The notes below the pieces were generated by a model, which was not told the DNA's origin, did no database searches, and saw nothing but the letters and a program-made list of their open reading frames with translations. The translations under genes and the position numbers were made by a program. From assembly GCA_033977485.1 (NCBI GenBank), contig CM066998.1, positions 28,645,501 to 28,709,500 of the forward strand: DNA of 64,000 nucleotides, in the 5' to 3' direction. This document shows positions 1 through 10,759 of this stretch, piece after piece. Origin of the DNA: Hydrangea macrophylla (taxonomy: Eukaryota > Streptophyta > Magnoliopsida > Cornales > Hydrangeaceae). Numbering within the stretch: position 1 is the stretch's first letter; every line of letters begins with the position of its first letter.

Positions 1-632
1 TTTGTCCAATTAGATACTCACAAATAAATACACACACACACACACTCTACCGAACTATACTCCATCCAGAGAAAATGCGATATTTAGTGTGTGTATTTAT
101 CTTTATGTATGTATACATGGCTTTTCCAACGTACTTTGTAGATCTCTCTATAATAGTTAATTTTTTTTAGCTTCTCTCTAACCCTAAAATCAAGTAAGAA
201 TCAAAAGGTCTAAGAGATTAGAACCTTAAATTCTTGCTAGCTTTTCTGATTTTTTTCGTTGAGCTTCAGATTGAGTCCTCTTCTCCAATGGAGTTTCGCA
301 ACAGACATGACCAAGCCACCACCGGGCTAGAGTGGAGTCTCTGGAGACTAGATTCGCCGGGATCTTGAGAGAGAGAGAGTCAGAGAGAGAGAGGGAGAGA
401 GAGAGATCAATCGTCGAAGATAGTGAGAGAGAGTGGATTGAGAGATGATAGGGTAGAGGGGCTATTTTGGGGGAAAAATTCCCTCCTCCTTTCACATTTT
501 TTTTAACAATGGGCTGACCCACCGAGACACATTTCCCCTATATGGGCTGACCCACCAGAGGTTTACTCCCAAAGACACAATGGGCATATGTGTATGTGTG
601 GGCGTGGAGTTTTTTGCCAAAATGTTTTTTTT
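1..632. other. Non-coding flank with simple repeats
   Basis: No credible coding region is visible. The stretch holds a (CA)n tract near 31-46, AT-rich sequence, a GA-rich tract near 362-440 and T-runs. The minus-strand open frame here is low-complexity Ser/Leu from the GA tract and is not a gene. Confidence 0.7.
362..440. repeat. GA-rich microsatellite
   Basis: Interrupted (GA)n purine tract on the plus strand. Similar GA/CT tracts occur inside several LTR leaders elsewhere in the window, but this one is not tied to an element I can define. Confidence 0.8.
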
Positions 633-1119
633 AGGTTAAATACATTTTACCCCCTGTGGTTAGGCCCATTTTAACTTCACCTCCTTGTGATTTAAAAATG
701 GACAATAACTCCCCTGTGGTTTTGGACTAAAGTTAATTTATTAAAATTTCTCTCAAAATAGCCCCCAGATGGGGTTTTATCGTTAAAATTAACCCATATA
801 TGAGAGTTTTAATGTGAAAAATAACCCCACATAGACAGTTTATCTCAAAATTAGCACAAAAAAGGGGCTTTGTGCTAAAAGTTAGCCCTAAATAGATAGG
901 TTAAATATAAAATTATCCACAAATATGGGGTCAACAGGAAATTAACCTCATAAAGGGGGTTAATTGCTAATAATTTTGGCCAAATTTAGAGTTTTTCATT
1001 ACTTTTGAGGCAGTTTCACTTTAGTCCAAATCCACAGGGGGGTAATTGTCTACTTTTAAACTACAGGGGAGTGAAGTAAAAATGAACCTAACTACAAGGG
1101 GGTAAAATGTATTTAACCC
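633..1119. mobile_element. Mutator-like non-autonomous inverted-repeat element
   Basis: About 100-bp terminal inverted repeats are visible. The left arm opens with GGTTAAATACATTTTACCCC at 634 and the right arm ends with its near reverse complement at 1118-1119. Arm similarity continues through the motifs CCCCTGTGG and TTTGGACTAAAGT. Flanking T-runs (625-633 and 1119-1127) could be an 8-9 bp target duplication, which fits MULE-type elements, but T-runs make this uncertain. The interior (about 735-1015) has no transposase and holds several shorter imperfect inverted segments. A hAT-like origin is the alternative. Confidence 0.75.
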
Positions 1120-2399
1120 TTTTTTTACCACTACCAGACATATTTGCAATTATTATTTTTTAAAACTTTTTAGGGGTTTTAGTAATTATTCATATTTTTT
1201 TTTTCGTACCATTTAGGGCATTGTTTCAAATGGGGTTATTTTGGGGTTTCATAATGGTTTAGGGTATTTTGTCGTGACCGCGGAGTGTCAGAGGAGGGTT
1301 GAACACTTTTTAAGGCTGCTTTGAGTGTTTTCAAACTTGTTTCAATGTTTACCCATAGTACTGGGACATTATCCGATGAGGGATACAAAGTGTCCAATTA
1401 TTCTACGGAGTGTCCAAGGGGGAACCAAGACACGAGGCCCATATGCTTGATAAGCTAACATTTATTTCACCTTTCATAGAGGAGAAGCGCATAAAGCGAC
1501 CTAATCATATATCATTGCCTAGTTAATTGAATCTCACCCAATCTATTATGATGCAAGATGAGCATGCTTGAAGATAAGAATGATAGATCTCTTTCCAAAT
1601 TGTAATGTCATATAGGGATCCCATCAGTAACAGTTTGTATGGCATCAAACATGTGTTCCAAAATAAGCCTCTTCTGTGTCATGATCGGTTCACAAATGTC
1701 GGCCATGTAATTATTGGAAATGCATACACTTGACCACCACGTAGGGTCAATATCATAGGGATCAACTTGCAATAGCCAAAGTTGTATAATTAACATTGTG
1801 ATATTAAGGTATATTGTCAATGGCATGGGCTTCTAATGTCAAGAGCACGTTCGACCGAACTGTGCACAGACAAGTCATGCGACCATGCAGCGCTCGTAGC
1901 AAGGCTCGAGCACGAGGATGGTCAAATGAAGTGAAGATTGGATAGATTTCATGCCATTGATGTAGCAAAAAAAGAATGCTATGAAATCAACACTGCTATC
2001 ATAGAGATCATACAAGATCCACTAATGGTTTTCAATCCAGAAATTTTTGACTTCTCTGAAGATGAGCATGATGATTTTGAAAACTATCTACTCGAGAGTC
2101 TCTGTCTTTGTGGAAAACCATTATGTTGTTACAAAATTGGCTGTTAACCTCATATATATATATGTGTGTTTCAAACTCTACCAATGAGTCTCTATATTTG
2201 TGAAGACCACTTTATTATCAGTGTCTGAAGAACACTATATTTGCAAAAAATAGCTACAGTGTCAACTTCATAACTATGTTGTCACATGTTATTTTACTTT
2301 ATTACTAATTCATGAATAATGTTGTTTATGTGGGTTATGTTAGTCATTTTTTTTAATTATTATATCAATTTTGTAGCATAACAAATCTGAATTGAGGTA
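1120..2399. other. Unclassified non-coding sequence
   Basis: No element ends or domain matches are recognised apart from the coding-like scrap at 1608-1826. A plus-strand acidic 69-codon frame at 1938-2147 has no recognisable family. A short TATG/AT tract lies near 2150-2166. Confidence 0.5.
1608..1826 (-). other. Possible orphan exon fragment, unknown protein
   Basis: A 72-codon minus frame whose last about 52 residues have an unbiased, protein-like composition (motifs DPYDIDPTWWSS and CEPIMTQKRLILEHMFDA). Its upstream edge reads like a splice acceptor (pyrimidine-rich, then CAAG) around 1769. I do not recognise the family. It could be a captured host exon or chance. Confidence 0.25.
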
Positions 2400-3690
2400 C
2401 TAGTTATGGTAAATGTTGTGTTGGTTATAACCAATTTGGTTCTGGTTATAATAAATATGGTTTTGTTATTGTATATGAGGTACTAGTTATGAGTAATGAG
2501 GTTCAATTGTGATGATGGTGGTCATCGTGGTGGTTGAGGTGGTATCGGAGGCGGCGGCAGTGGTGGTGGAGGTAGAGGTGGTGCCGACGGCAGCGGCGAT
2601 GGCGGCGACGATGGTAGTGGTGAGAAATATGGTGTTGGTTATGAATAAAAGTGGTGGTTGTTATGATGTATATGGTACTGGTTATGAATAATGTACTGTA
2701 TGGTTATGCGAAACATTATGTTGTGGTGGTGGTGGTGGTGGTGGTGACGGTGGTTGTTATAAGGTTTGTTTTGAGCAATATTGGTGCTTATGAGCAATGG
2801 GTGATGCTGAGGTGGTGGCGGTGGCAGTGGCAGTGGTGGTGGTGGCAGCAATGGTGGTTATAAGAAAAAGGAATGCTAGTTATGAAAAACATGGTATTGG
2901 TTATGAATAAAAGTGGTGGTTATTATGATGCATATGGTGCTGGTTATGAATAATGTACTGTATGGTTATGCAAAACATTGCATGGTAGTGGTGGTGGAGG
3001 CGTGCGACAATGGTTGTTATGAGGTTTGTTATGAGTAATATTGGTGCTTATGAGCAAGGGGTGATGCTGTGGTTGTGGTGGTGGCGGTGGCAGCGATTAC
3101 GGTGGTGGTGGTGGTGGTTATGGGACTAGTTAAAATTAGTGGTAGTTATGAGAAATGTGGTGTTGGTTATGAATAAACGTGGTGGTTGTTTTGATGCATA
3201 TGGTACTGGTTATGAATAATGTACTGTATGGTTTTGCAAAATGTTGCATTGTGGTGGTGGTGGTGGTGGAGGCGGGCTGCGGTGGTTATTATGAGGTTTG
3301 TTATGAGCAATATTGGTGCTTATGAGCAAGGGCTGATGCTGTGGTGATGGTGGTGATGGTGGCTGTTATGAGACTAATTATGAGCAAAAGTAGTGGTAGT
3401 TACGAGAAATGCGCTGTTGGTTATGAATAAAAGTGGTGGGTTATGATGCATATGTTATTGGTTATGAATTGTACTATATGGTTATGCAAAACATTGTATT
3501 GTGGTAGAGGTGGATGCAGATGATAGTGGTTGTTATGAGGTTTAGTATGAGCAAAATTGGTTCTTATGAGTAAGGGGTGATGCTGTGGCAGTGGTGGTGG
3601 TTATGAGCAAAAGTAGTTCTAGTTTTGAGAAACGTGGTGTTGCTTATGAATAAAAGTGGTGGTGGTTACGACAAAATTGGTGGTTACTAT
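2400..3690. repeat. Decayed glycine-rich tandem repeat, about 225-266 bp units
   Basis: Four to five units begin with the block GGTTATGAATAA at about 2637, 2899, 3165, 3419 and 3642, giving spacings of 262, 266, 254 and 223 bp. Each unit contains GGTTATGA(T/A)GCATATGG, TGGTTATGC(G/A)AAAC and a (GGT)n-rich core. Around 2523-2648 one frame reads almost pure glycine with Ser, Asp and Tyr (GGGGSGGGGRGGADGSGDGG) but has stops, and upstream codons read GYNQFGSGYNKYG. This suggests a degenerated glycine-rich-protein coding repeat. Element C inserted just downstream. Confidence 0.6.
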
Positions 3691-3702
3691 AAGAAATGTA
3701 TA

Positions 3703-3742
3703 TGATGATGCCAAAATTTGGTTAAAGATAAATAGAGCAAAT

Positions 3743-3783
<41 letters not shown>

Positions 3784-4407
3784 AGAGACTATTTTTTGTA
3801 TATGGTTTGGCCTTGTTAATGAAGGAGCCTACGTCCACGTGTGTGTCTGAGCACGTTCACTCTACTGTAAAAAGCCGGTGACCTGTGGTGAACCAACAAT
3901 AGTTTGGAGCTACCGTAGGTCGGCCGGGCGTGATGATGACCACTATAGAGGTGCTGTAGAGACTAAAAAGTTGATTCCCTTCTATGAGGGTGAGTGGTCT
4001 CTTTTATAGATACAAGAGACCTACTCGTACAAGGAAATTATACAGATTAGGCAATACAATATGATTTAGGATTGATTGGCATCAATCGTGGTGGGTTTTC
4101 TAATTGGATTAGGTAATAATTTGCACTTTCCATTAGTCTTCTAGCTGAGATAGGAAACTGTTGGAGTCTGAGCAATTTGGGATACGCCTCTGAGTTAGCT
4201 GACCTGGACTTGAACTGTATTGTAATTAGACTGCGTATTCTGACCCATAGGTCGGGGACGGAACCAATCGGTTGGTCGAGTTGGACCCGGTCGATTTGAG
4301 GTTCGACCCTGTCAGGGTCGGAGCACTAGAGGTCAGCTTGGAGGTCGGGAGGTCAGACCTGGAGGGAAGTGCTCAGTCATATAGTAGAGCCAATTTTGGG
4401 TGTATCA
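3703..4407 (-). repeat. Element C 3' LTR (in element orientation)
   Basis: 705 bp, pairs with 6791-7476. The length difference is largely a longer (GA)n tract here (about 3747-3781 versus about 12 bp in the partner). The promoter-proximal part is rich in GGTCGG/GGTCGA motifs (about 4250-4370). Confidence 0.9.
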
Positions 4408-4424
4408 GTTGCCCCCCGTTTCCA
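4408..4424 (-). promoter_or_regulatory. Element C polypurine tract
   Basis: On the minus strand a purine run with six consecutive G sits directly before the LTR start TGATACACCC, the expected place for the plus-strand primer of reverse transcription. Confidence 0.75.
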
Positions 4425-5184
4425 AGGTTGGCTGGATGCCATGTCGAGGCAAATTTGGAAATCAGTTAACTGCTCGGGAAGGTTGCCTCGGAGTTTCTGA
4501 GTTTGGTGAACTCGCAAGAACTGGCTAAGAGTTGAGACTTAGCCTGATTCGAAATCTTTAAGTGCTCGGGAATTATCTAAGAGTTGAGATTCAGCCGAAT
4601 TCGAAGTCTTTTGCTTGAGTTAGCTCCCAGGATGGTTATTTTCTACCCATAAGCCTTCGTCAAGGTTGTGGGTAGAAGAATTTTACCATGTTGGAAAAGT
4701 CGACCTAAAGTGTATTGCCTTATGGTCCTTTTATGTTAACTCCCCAGGATGGTTATCTTCTGCCCAGCCAGCCTTCGTCAAGACTGTTGGGAGAAGAGCT
4801 TGACCATGTTGGTAGAGCCGACCTAAAGCGTGTTGCTTTAGGGTCTCTTTTGCTCCTCTATCGTGGCCCAAGCTAAGAGGTTTTAGTCACCTCTATCGTT
4901 GGTTTGGGCCTAAGTGGAGTTATTGCCTCTGAGTATTGTAGGCACCCAGGTTGTTTAAGAATTTGATTTAGTTGACCCCAACGCCTGTAAATACCCGGTG
5001 TGATTGCCTGTTTAGTTCATTGCGCCTTCCTGCTCCCCAAGATTTTGCTAAGACGGAGTTTGTAGAGGGTATGACTGTAAGTAACCGACCAGGAACATGG
5101 GTGGTTCCAGGGTCTTTTGAAGCTTGCCATCATCAGCCACCTAGGGGGATTTTCCCCCATTGTCGGTCATGGACCTAAACGAAG

Positions 5185-5365
5185 CCGGTGCCTCGGATGT
5201 GACCCCTAGGTCTTTTGTGCCTCGGGTGTTGTCCCGAGGACTTTATGCCTCGGGTGTTATCCCGAGGTCTTTTGCCAACTGCGTAACAGTGGTCTTTGGG
5301 TGCCTCGGAGTTGAGCCCGAGGTCTTTTTAGCGCCTCGGGAGTTGAACCTGAGGTCTTTTTGGTG
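5185..5365. repeat. CCTCGGG hairpin array in element C
   Basis: About five units of 28-32 bp, most of which can form a 7-bp stem CCTCGGG ... CCCGAGG with a 6-7 nt loop, separated by TCTTTT(G/A)TG. The same array, in the same orientation relative to the element, lies in element D at 33.48-33.62 kb. Together with flanking similarity it identifies this as the region between pol and the 3' LTR. Confidence 0.8.
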
Positions 5366-5624
5366 TGCTCCGGGGATCGACGATGAGTTGATACTTAGGC
5401 GATCCGAATCTTTATAGGAGCTCTTTGCCATAGTCTGTGGAGTCTTGTATTATGTTCGAGCAAAAATACCATCGCAGTTGGGCTCACCAGGACTGTTGGA
5501 GTTAGAAGGTCGGGTTAGGATCACTAAGTCCCTGACTGCTGTAGTGGTCAGGTCGGGAGCTCGTTGGAAACTGGAAGTCAGGTCGTGATCACTGGACTCC
5601 TGACCATTGTAAACTGAAGGTCAG

Positions 5625-6100
5625 GAATGTCAGACCTGAAGCACTCGGGGTCGGACCTGAAGCACTGGAGGTCGGGCCGAAACCACTGGAGGTCGGGCCA
5701 AAAACACTGGAGGTCGGGTCGAAAGCACTCGGGGTCTGACCTGAAGCACTGGAGGTCGGCGAGGTCGAGCCAGAAGCACTCGTGGTCTGACCTGAAGCAC
5801 TGGAGGTCGGGCCGGAAGCACTAGGGGTCGAATCTGAAGCACTGGAGGTCAGGCCGGAAGCACTCGAGGTCGGACTTGAAGCACTGGAGGTCGGTCCGGA
5901 AGCACTGGAGGTCAGGCCTGAAGCACTTGGGGTCATACCTGAAGCACTGGAGGTTGGCCCGAAAGCACTGGAGTCGGGCCTGAAGCACTCGGGGTCGGAC
6001 CTGAAGCACTGGAGGTCGGTGAGGTCTGGCCAGAAGTACTCGGGGTCAGACCTGAAGCACTGGAGGTCGGGCCGGAAGCACTGGAGGTCGGGCCTCTTTC
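5625..6100. repeat. Minisatellite in element C, GAAGCACTGGAGGTCGG units
   Basis: Roughly twenty copies of a 20-22 bp unit built on GAAGCACT(GGA/CGG)GGTCGG(A/G)CC. Period drift opens Ser/Ala-rich frames on the minus strand; these are repeat artefacts and not genes. Confidence 0.85.
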
Positions 6101-6289
6101 TAGAGATCTCTGATCATTGTCTATACTCCGCCCAATTCACTACTTGCATAATTATTTGGGCAGTGAATGGAACACCCTGACTAGGCGGGATTGTTCGCTG
6201 TGTGGTCACCAAGTCATTAATTTGTTGCTGTGTATGACTCTGTCCTTCGTTGATGTGAGTAAGCGCAACAATAACTTGTTCTGGTGTCA

Positions 6290-6705
6290 GGACTACTGGA
6301 ACAGTTGGGTTGATTGTTTCCCAGAACTACTGGGCTGCTTGTTTTCCTCGAACTGCTAGGGTGTCAGTTTCACAGGACTACTCGAACTGCTCGAACTGTT
6401 GGGCTGTTGGTTTCCCAGAACTGCTCGAACTGCTCAAACTACTAGGCTACTGGTTTCCCAAAACTACTCGAACTGCTAGGTTGTTGGTTTCACAGGACTA
6501 CACGAACTGCTCGAACTGCTTGTTTCACAGGACTGCTCGAACTGCTTGAACTACTTGTTTCACAAGACTACTTGAGCTACTCGAACTGCTCATTTCACAG
6601 AACTGCTCGAACTGTTGGTTTCACAGGACTGCTCAAACTGCTGGTTTAACAGGACTGTTCAAACTGCTCGAACTGCTTGTTTCACAGGACTGCTAGACCG
6701 AAATA
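6290..6705. repeat. Minisatellite in element C, CTCGAACTGCT units
   Basis: Degenerate units of about 25-33 bp containing CTGCTCGAACTG and TTTCACAGGACT, repeated about a dozen times next to the primer-binding site. It has no coding potential. Confidence 0.8.
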
Positions 6706-6770
6706 CTCGACCATGTTTCCATCCATTACATATCAGTCACAGGATTTATTTTGGAGGAAAAACTATCGTT

Positions 6771-6788
6771 TCCCACAAATGGCGCCAA
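6771..6788 (-). promoter_or_regulatory. Element C primer-binding site
   Basis: Minus strand reads TGGCGCCATTTGTGGGAA, two bases inside the LTR end CATCATCA. It differs from element D's site TGGCGCCGTCTGTGGGAA at only two positions, so both elements likely use the same tRNA primer. Confidence 0.85.
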
Positions 6789-6790
6789 GC

Positions 6791-7476
6791 TGATGATGCC
6801 AAAATTTGGTTAAAGATAAATAGAGCAAATCAAAGAGAGAGAGAGATAGTAAGAGACTGTTTTTTTGTATGTGGTTCGGCCCTGTTAATGAAGGAACCTA
6901 TGTCCACGTGTGTGTCTGAGCACGTTCACTATACTGTTAAAAGTCGGTGACCTGTGGTGAACCAATAATAGTTTGGAGCTATTGTAGGTCGGCCGGACGT
7001 GATGATGACCGCTATAGAGGTGCTGTAGAGACTGAAAAGTTGATCCCCTTCTATGAGGGTGAGTTGTCTCTTTTAGAGATACAAGAGACCTACTCGTACA
7101 AGAAAATTATACAGATTAGGCAATACAATCTGATTTAGGATTGATTGGCATCAATCGTGGTGGGTTTTCTAATTGGATTAGGTAACAATTTGCACTTTCC
7201 ATTAGTCTTCTAGCTGAGATAGGAAATTGTTGGAGTCTGAGCAATTTGGGACGCACCTCTGAGTTAGCTGACTTGGACTTGAACTGTATTGTAATTAGAC
7301 TGCGTATTCTGACCTATAGGTCGGGGTCGGAACCAATCGGTTAGTCGAGTTGGACCCGGTCGGTTTGAGGTTGGACCTTGTCGGGGTCGGAGCACTAGAG
7401 GTCGGCTTGGAGGTCGGGAGGTCAGACCTGTAGGGAACCGCTCGGTCATATAGTAGAGCCAATTTTGGGTGTATCA
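6791..7476 (-). repeat. Element C 5' LTR (in element orientation)
   Basis: 686 bp copy of 3703-4407. Its U5 end, reading TTTTGGCATCATCA on the minus strand, is the same as the end of element D's LTR at 27853, and internal blocks such as TTTCCTATCTC and GGACTAATGGAA are also shared with D. Confidence 0.9.
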
Positions 7477-7481
7477 GTATA

Positions 7482-9689
7482 TGTAAAGTGGATAAATTAT
7501 TTAATATTCCTACTGCACCGAGCGACCATGAACGGCATCAATCAGACGTTGCCATGTACAAGTGCTGCCACATGGCTAAAATTGATTGGCTTGGTCTGTG
7601 GCCACGTGGAAGAGTATTAACATGCAATAGTTTCTTGGTTTATTATGACAAACATGGCGCAATTATGCAAAATGTGATTCTATTATGATCGAGTTATGCG
7701 TAATGTAGTTCTAGTTATGGTGTAGTTATGATTAATGCGGTTAATACATTAAAATTATATTATTTTATTGGGGTGACCCGTTGAAAAACCTGGAGGAATA
7801 TTGACTTTTAAGTATTTTTTTAATCCTTCTTATGATGTGGCTAATTGTGTGCCACAAATTGTGGGATTGACATCAATCCCTTTTTGAGGGGGTGTATGCT
7901 AGATTTCCTAATTTTATTATGCTTTAGTTGTCAACTCCAAGAACTAAAGTGATGTTGATCACTTGTGGAGGTTATTAATTTTCATTTATGAAAGGAATAA
8001 ATTTATACTCACCTCAAAATTGTTCATATTTGTTCACTCTTCTCTTTTATTGGCTAATATATCGAGATTCAGGATGAAATGAGAATTAACTAATGATATA
8101 AAGACTGAACCCCATTGCATTAGCCAATAAAAAAAGAGAGTAAGTAAATAGTGAGCAATTTTGGACTGAACAAAACTGCACTCCTATAAAAAAAAACATG
8201 ATTTAAGAGTTATAATTTAGAAGTGCACTCCCAAAAAGGGAAAAAAAAAAAAAGAAAAAGAAAAAAAAGGCGGCCCTCTAGTGATGAGAACAATTTTGGC
8301 AAACCTTCTCAACTAAAGTATCCCTATCTCTTTCGATTTCTAAAGGTCATATTTCAACAAAAAGCAAACCCTTTAAATGTATGCAATGATGTACAAATAT
8401 TATCGTGGCCACATAGACCATGGAATAATGCTCATTCTAGATAGGCACATAGACTACTTTCCAGTTTTCTAGGCATTGATATACAAACTAAATCCATTTC
8501 AACATTCCAAAAGTATGGTTGATCATCACAAATACCTTTTGTATTCACCTTTTAGAAAATCACGGTGGTAGTTTTCAAAGGTCAAAATGAGAAGCTATTC
8601 CTTGGTGCGCTATCAAGGACCAAAAAACGATCTGAATTCTGAACCACCCAAACAAAGAAGAAGTAATGATATTCTTTTCAAATTTGCAACACAAATCTAA
8701 TTTTTAACGCATGTGACAATGGGTCCATTTAATTTTTATTAGAAAATGTTAAAGATTTGAAGTGGTCCCATCACTAATAAAGATGATTCTGCATTAAGCA
8801 CATGTATTGAGAACAGGGGTGGACGTGTGTGAGGACGAGCGGGGCACCTGCCACCACTCACTTTTTGATAATTAAAATTGTACCCTTGGTCTTAGTTATT
8901 TCTATTGTGCCCCCAAATTTGTAATTTATGAACATAGAAAACTTCAAAAACAAAACTAAACATAATAAAGAAAGACTCAATGTACATCTCACTGCACTTA
9001 CTGAATTTGGGATCCATATCACAACGCATGAAGAGATAGAGCACTTGATCAAAATTGTAACCTTTTAGACTATTTCCATTGTGCCCCCACTATAAAATAA
9101 GAGTGATGTTATGATTCTCAAACTTGTATCGCAAATATAGGTCCTAAAACATGTGACAGTGTAACCCTCAATATTGATGGGACTACTTCAATATCTTCCA
9201 ATGAAAACTGCCAAAATGTGTTAGGAACCGCATTTGTGATGCAACATTTGTGAAGCATATCATTCATTACTCCAAAATAAGGATGAATAACAAGACAAGG
9301 GATCGAATTGGTAATTAGTAGACATGGAATACTTAAAATTTAAAGAGACTCTATCTACACGCACCTACTTTACTCTCTATACCCGTTTACTCTTTATACC
9401 ACCCATTCTAATTAAATTTAAAATAATTTACTCTCTACACCCACTCTTCATCCCCAAATTAAGCCTAATCTCCATCTCTCTACACCTCCACCCTCTTGTT
9501 CAACCCAAACATTCATCTTTCTACTCGAATCCACCACCTTCTATCCATCTTACTTCTTCTTCTTCAATTTTTTCCCTCTTAAGATGGTCTTCAATCTTTG
9601 TTTGGATTGTAAATCTGAGCAAGGAAATCTACCCATCTCTAGGTTCTACAAAACTAGTTTCGACATAATATACAAATCGATTAAGGAAA
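7482..9689. other. Non-coding sequence with a MITE-like element
   Basis: Near 7690-7750 the sequence resembles the glycine-rich tandem repeat left of element C, consistent with C splitting that repeat. The rest is AT-rich, with a poly-A/purine tract near 8240-8270 and CT-rich sequence at 9350-9570 that looks like a plant 5' leader. Small repeated motifs (CATGTGACA and TGATGGGAC(T/C)ACTTCAA) at 8705-8775 and 9150-9200 hint at another decayed small transposon. No gene is supported. Confidence 0.5.
8014..8163. mobile_element. Small MITE-like inverted repeat
   Basis: About 45-bp imperfect inverted arms: left CAAAATTGTTCA...TTATTGGCTAAT (8015-8058), right ATTAGCCAATAA...GAGCAATTTTG (8119-8163), with a 60-bp loop. 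Total about 150 bp with no coding. The target duplication is not resolved. Confidence 0.6.
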
Positions 9690-10510
9690 AAAAAATCCGT
9701 GGACTTTTATATGTCAATTTAAATAGGATTGGCAGACTAGTCAAAGACGGGGTCTTAGGAGATTTGGTTCTGGAACCAATGGAAGTCTGCGAGTCTTGTT
9801 TAGAGGAAAAGATGAGCAAAGGCCCTTTTCTTGCAAAGGGCATTAGAATCAATGCATTCTTGGAATTAGTTCATACTGATGTGTGTGGAGCAATAAATGT
9901 TAGAGCAAGGGCTGGTTATGAGGATTTCATCATATTTACTGATGACCACTCAAGGTATGGATATGTGTACCTAATGCAGCATAAGTTTGAAGCCTTTAAA
10001 AAGTTCAAAGATATTAGGGCTGAAGTGGAGAAGCAATTGGGCACACACATCAAGGCCATTCGATCTGATCGAGGTGGCGAGTACCTCTCTAACGAGTTTA
10101 TTGGTCACTTTGTATAGAATGGGATTTTGTCACAGTTGACTGCAATTGGTACGCCTCGGCAGAACGGTGTAGCAGAGAGAAGGAATCGGACTCTTTCAGA
10201 CATGACTAGGTTGATGATGAGTTATTCGGAGTTGCCATTATTCCTTTGGGCTTATGTCTAGGAAACCACTACGTACATACTAAATCTAGTACCAAGCAAG
10301 TCTGTTCCCAGGACACCACGAGAGATGTGGATTGGGTACAAGCCTTCTTTGCAACATCTTCGGATATGGGGGTGTCCGGCACATGTGCTGAAAGGAAAGA
10401 TGAGCAAGTTGGATTCTATATCGGAAGTATGTTACATTGTAGGGTATCCAAAGGGTACTTATGGATGGTATTTTTATGATCCAAGAGAACAGAAAGTGTT
10501 TTGTTAGTAC
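9690..10510 (+). pseudogene. Copia GAG-pre-integrase and integrase remnant
   Basis: The frame to 10117 reads a pre-integrase end (ESCLEEKMSKGPF) and an integrase core with the catalytic-region motifs LVHTDVCG, FTDDHSRYGYVYLM and SDRGGEYLS. A stop at 10115 interrupts it, and coding continues with GTPRQNGVAERRNRT carrying the third acidic residue. A frame change near 10258 leads to SLQHLRIWGCPAHVLKGKMS and VGYPKGTYGWYFYDP, the usual copia integrase C-terminal part. The protein would insert the cDNA into the genome if intact. It is dead here. Confidence 0.9.
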
Positions 10511-10759
10511 AAATGCTATTTTCTTAGAGGATGATTATATCATAAACCATAAACCTAAGGGAAAGATATATCTTAGAGGGATAGAAAGAGAGCCTTCAGT
10601 CCTACCCCGCAGTTGATAACGATGTAAGATAAGAAAATACCACTTCTTCACCCATTTCTGCACCAGTACCTCATCGTAGTGGGAGGATTATCAGCCAGCC
10701 TGGCAGATGCATGCTCTAAGGAGAAGTTTTTTAAGCTGTCTCCATATAATCTGAATGTG

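Larger units (their letters stand above)
3703..7476 (-). mobile_element. Element C: complete non-autonomous LTR retroelement
   Basis: Two near-identical direct repeats (3703-4407 and 6791-7476) start TGATGATGCC and end GGGTGTATCA. They are bounded by a perfect 5-bp duplication, GTATA, at 3698-3702 and 7477-7481. The primer-binding site lies inside the right LTR and the polypurine tract inside the left one, so the element is transcribed on the minus strand. The 2.38-kb interior has no gag or pol frame, only three tandem-repeat modules and a 3' region homologous to element D at 33.48-33.85 kb. It must borrow proteins from an autonomous partner, and D's family is the obvious candidate because the LTR ends and primer site match. 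Confidence 0.9.

Noticed and set aside
2509..2863. Poly-Val and poly-His frames
   Set aside because: Off-frame readings of GGT/GTG repeats.
5589..6009. Ser/Ala- and Cys/Phe-rich open frames on both strands
   Set aside because: They follow the GAAGCACTGGAGGTCGG minisatellite. Repeat periodicity keeps frames open; no protein family.
9324..9668. Possible host gene 5' end (CT-rich leader and ATG)
   Set aside because: The frame runs directly into copia integrase and has no recognisable N-terminal protein.
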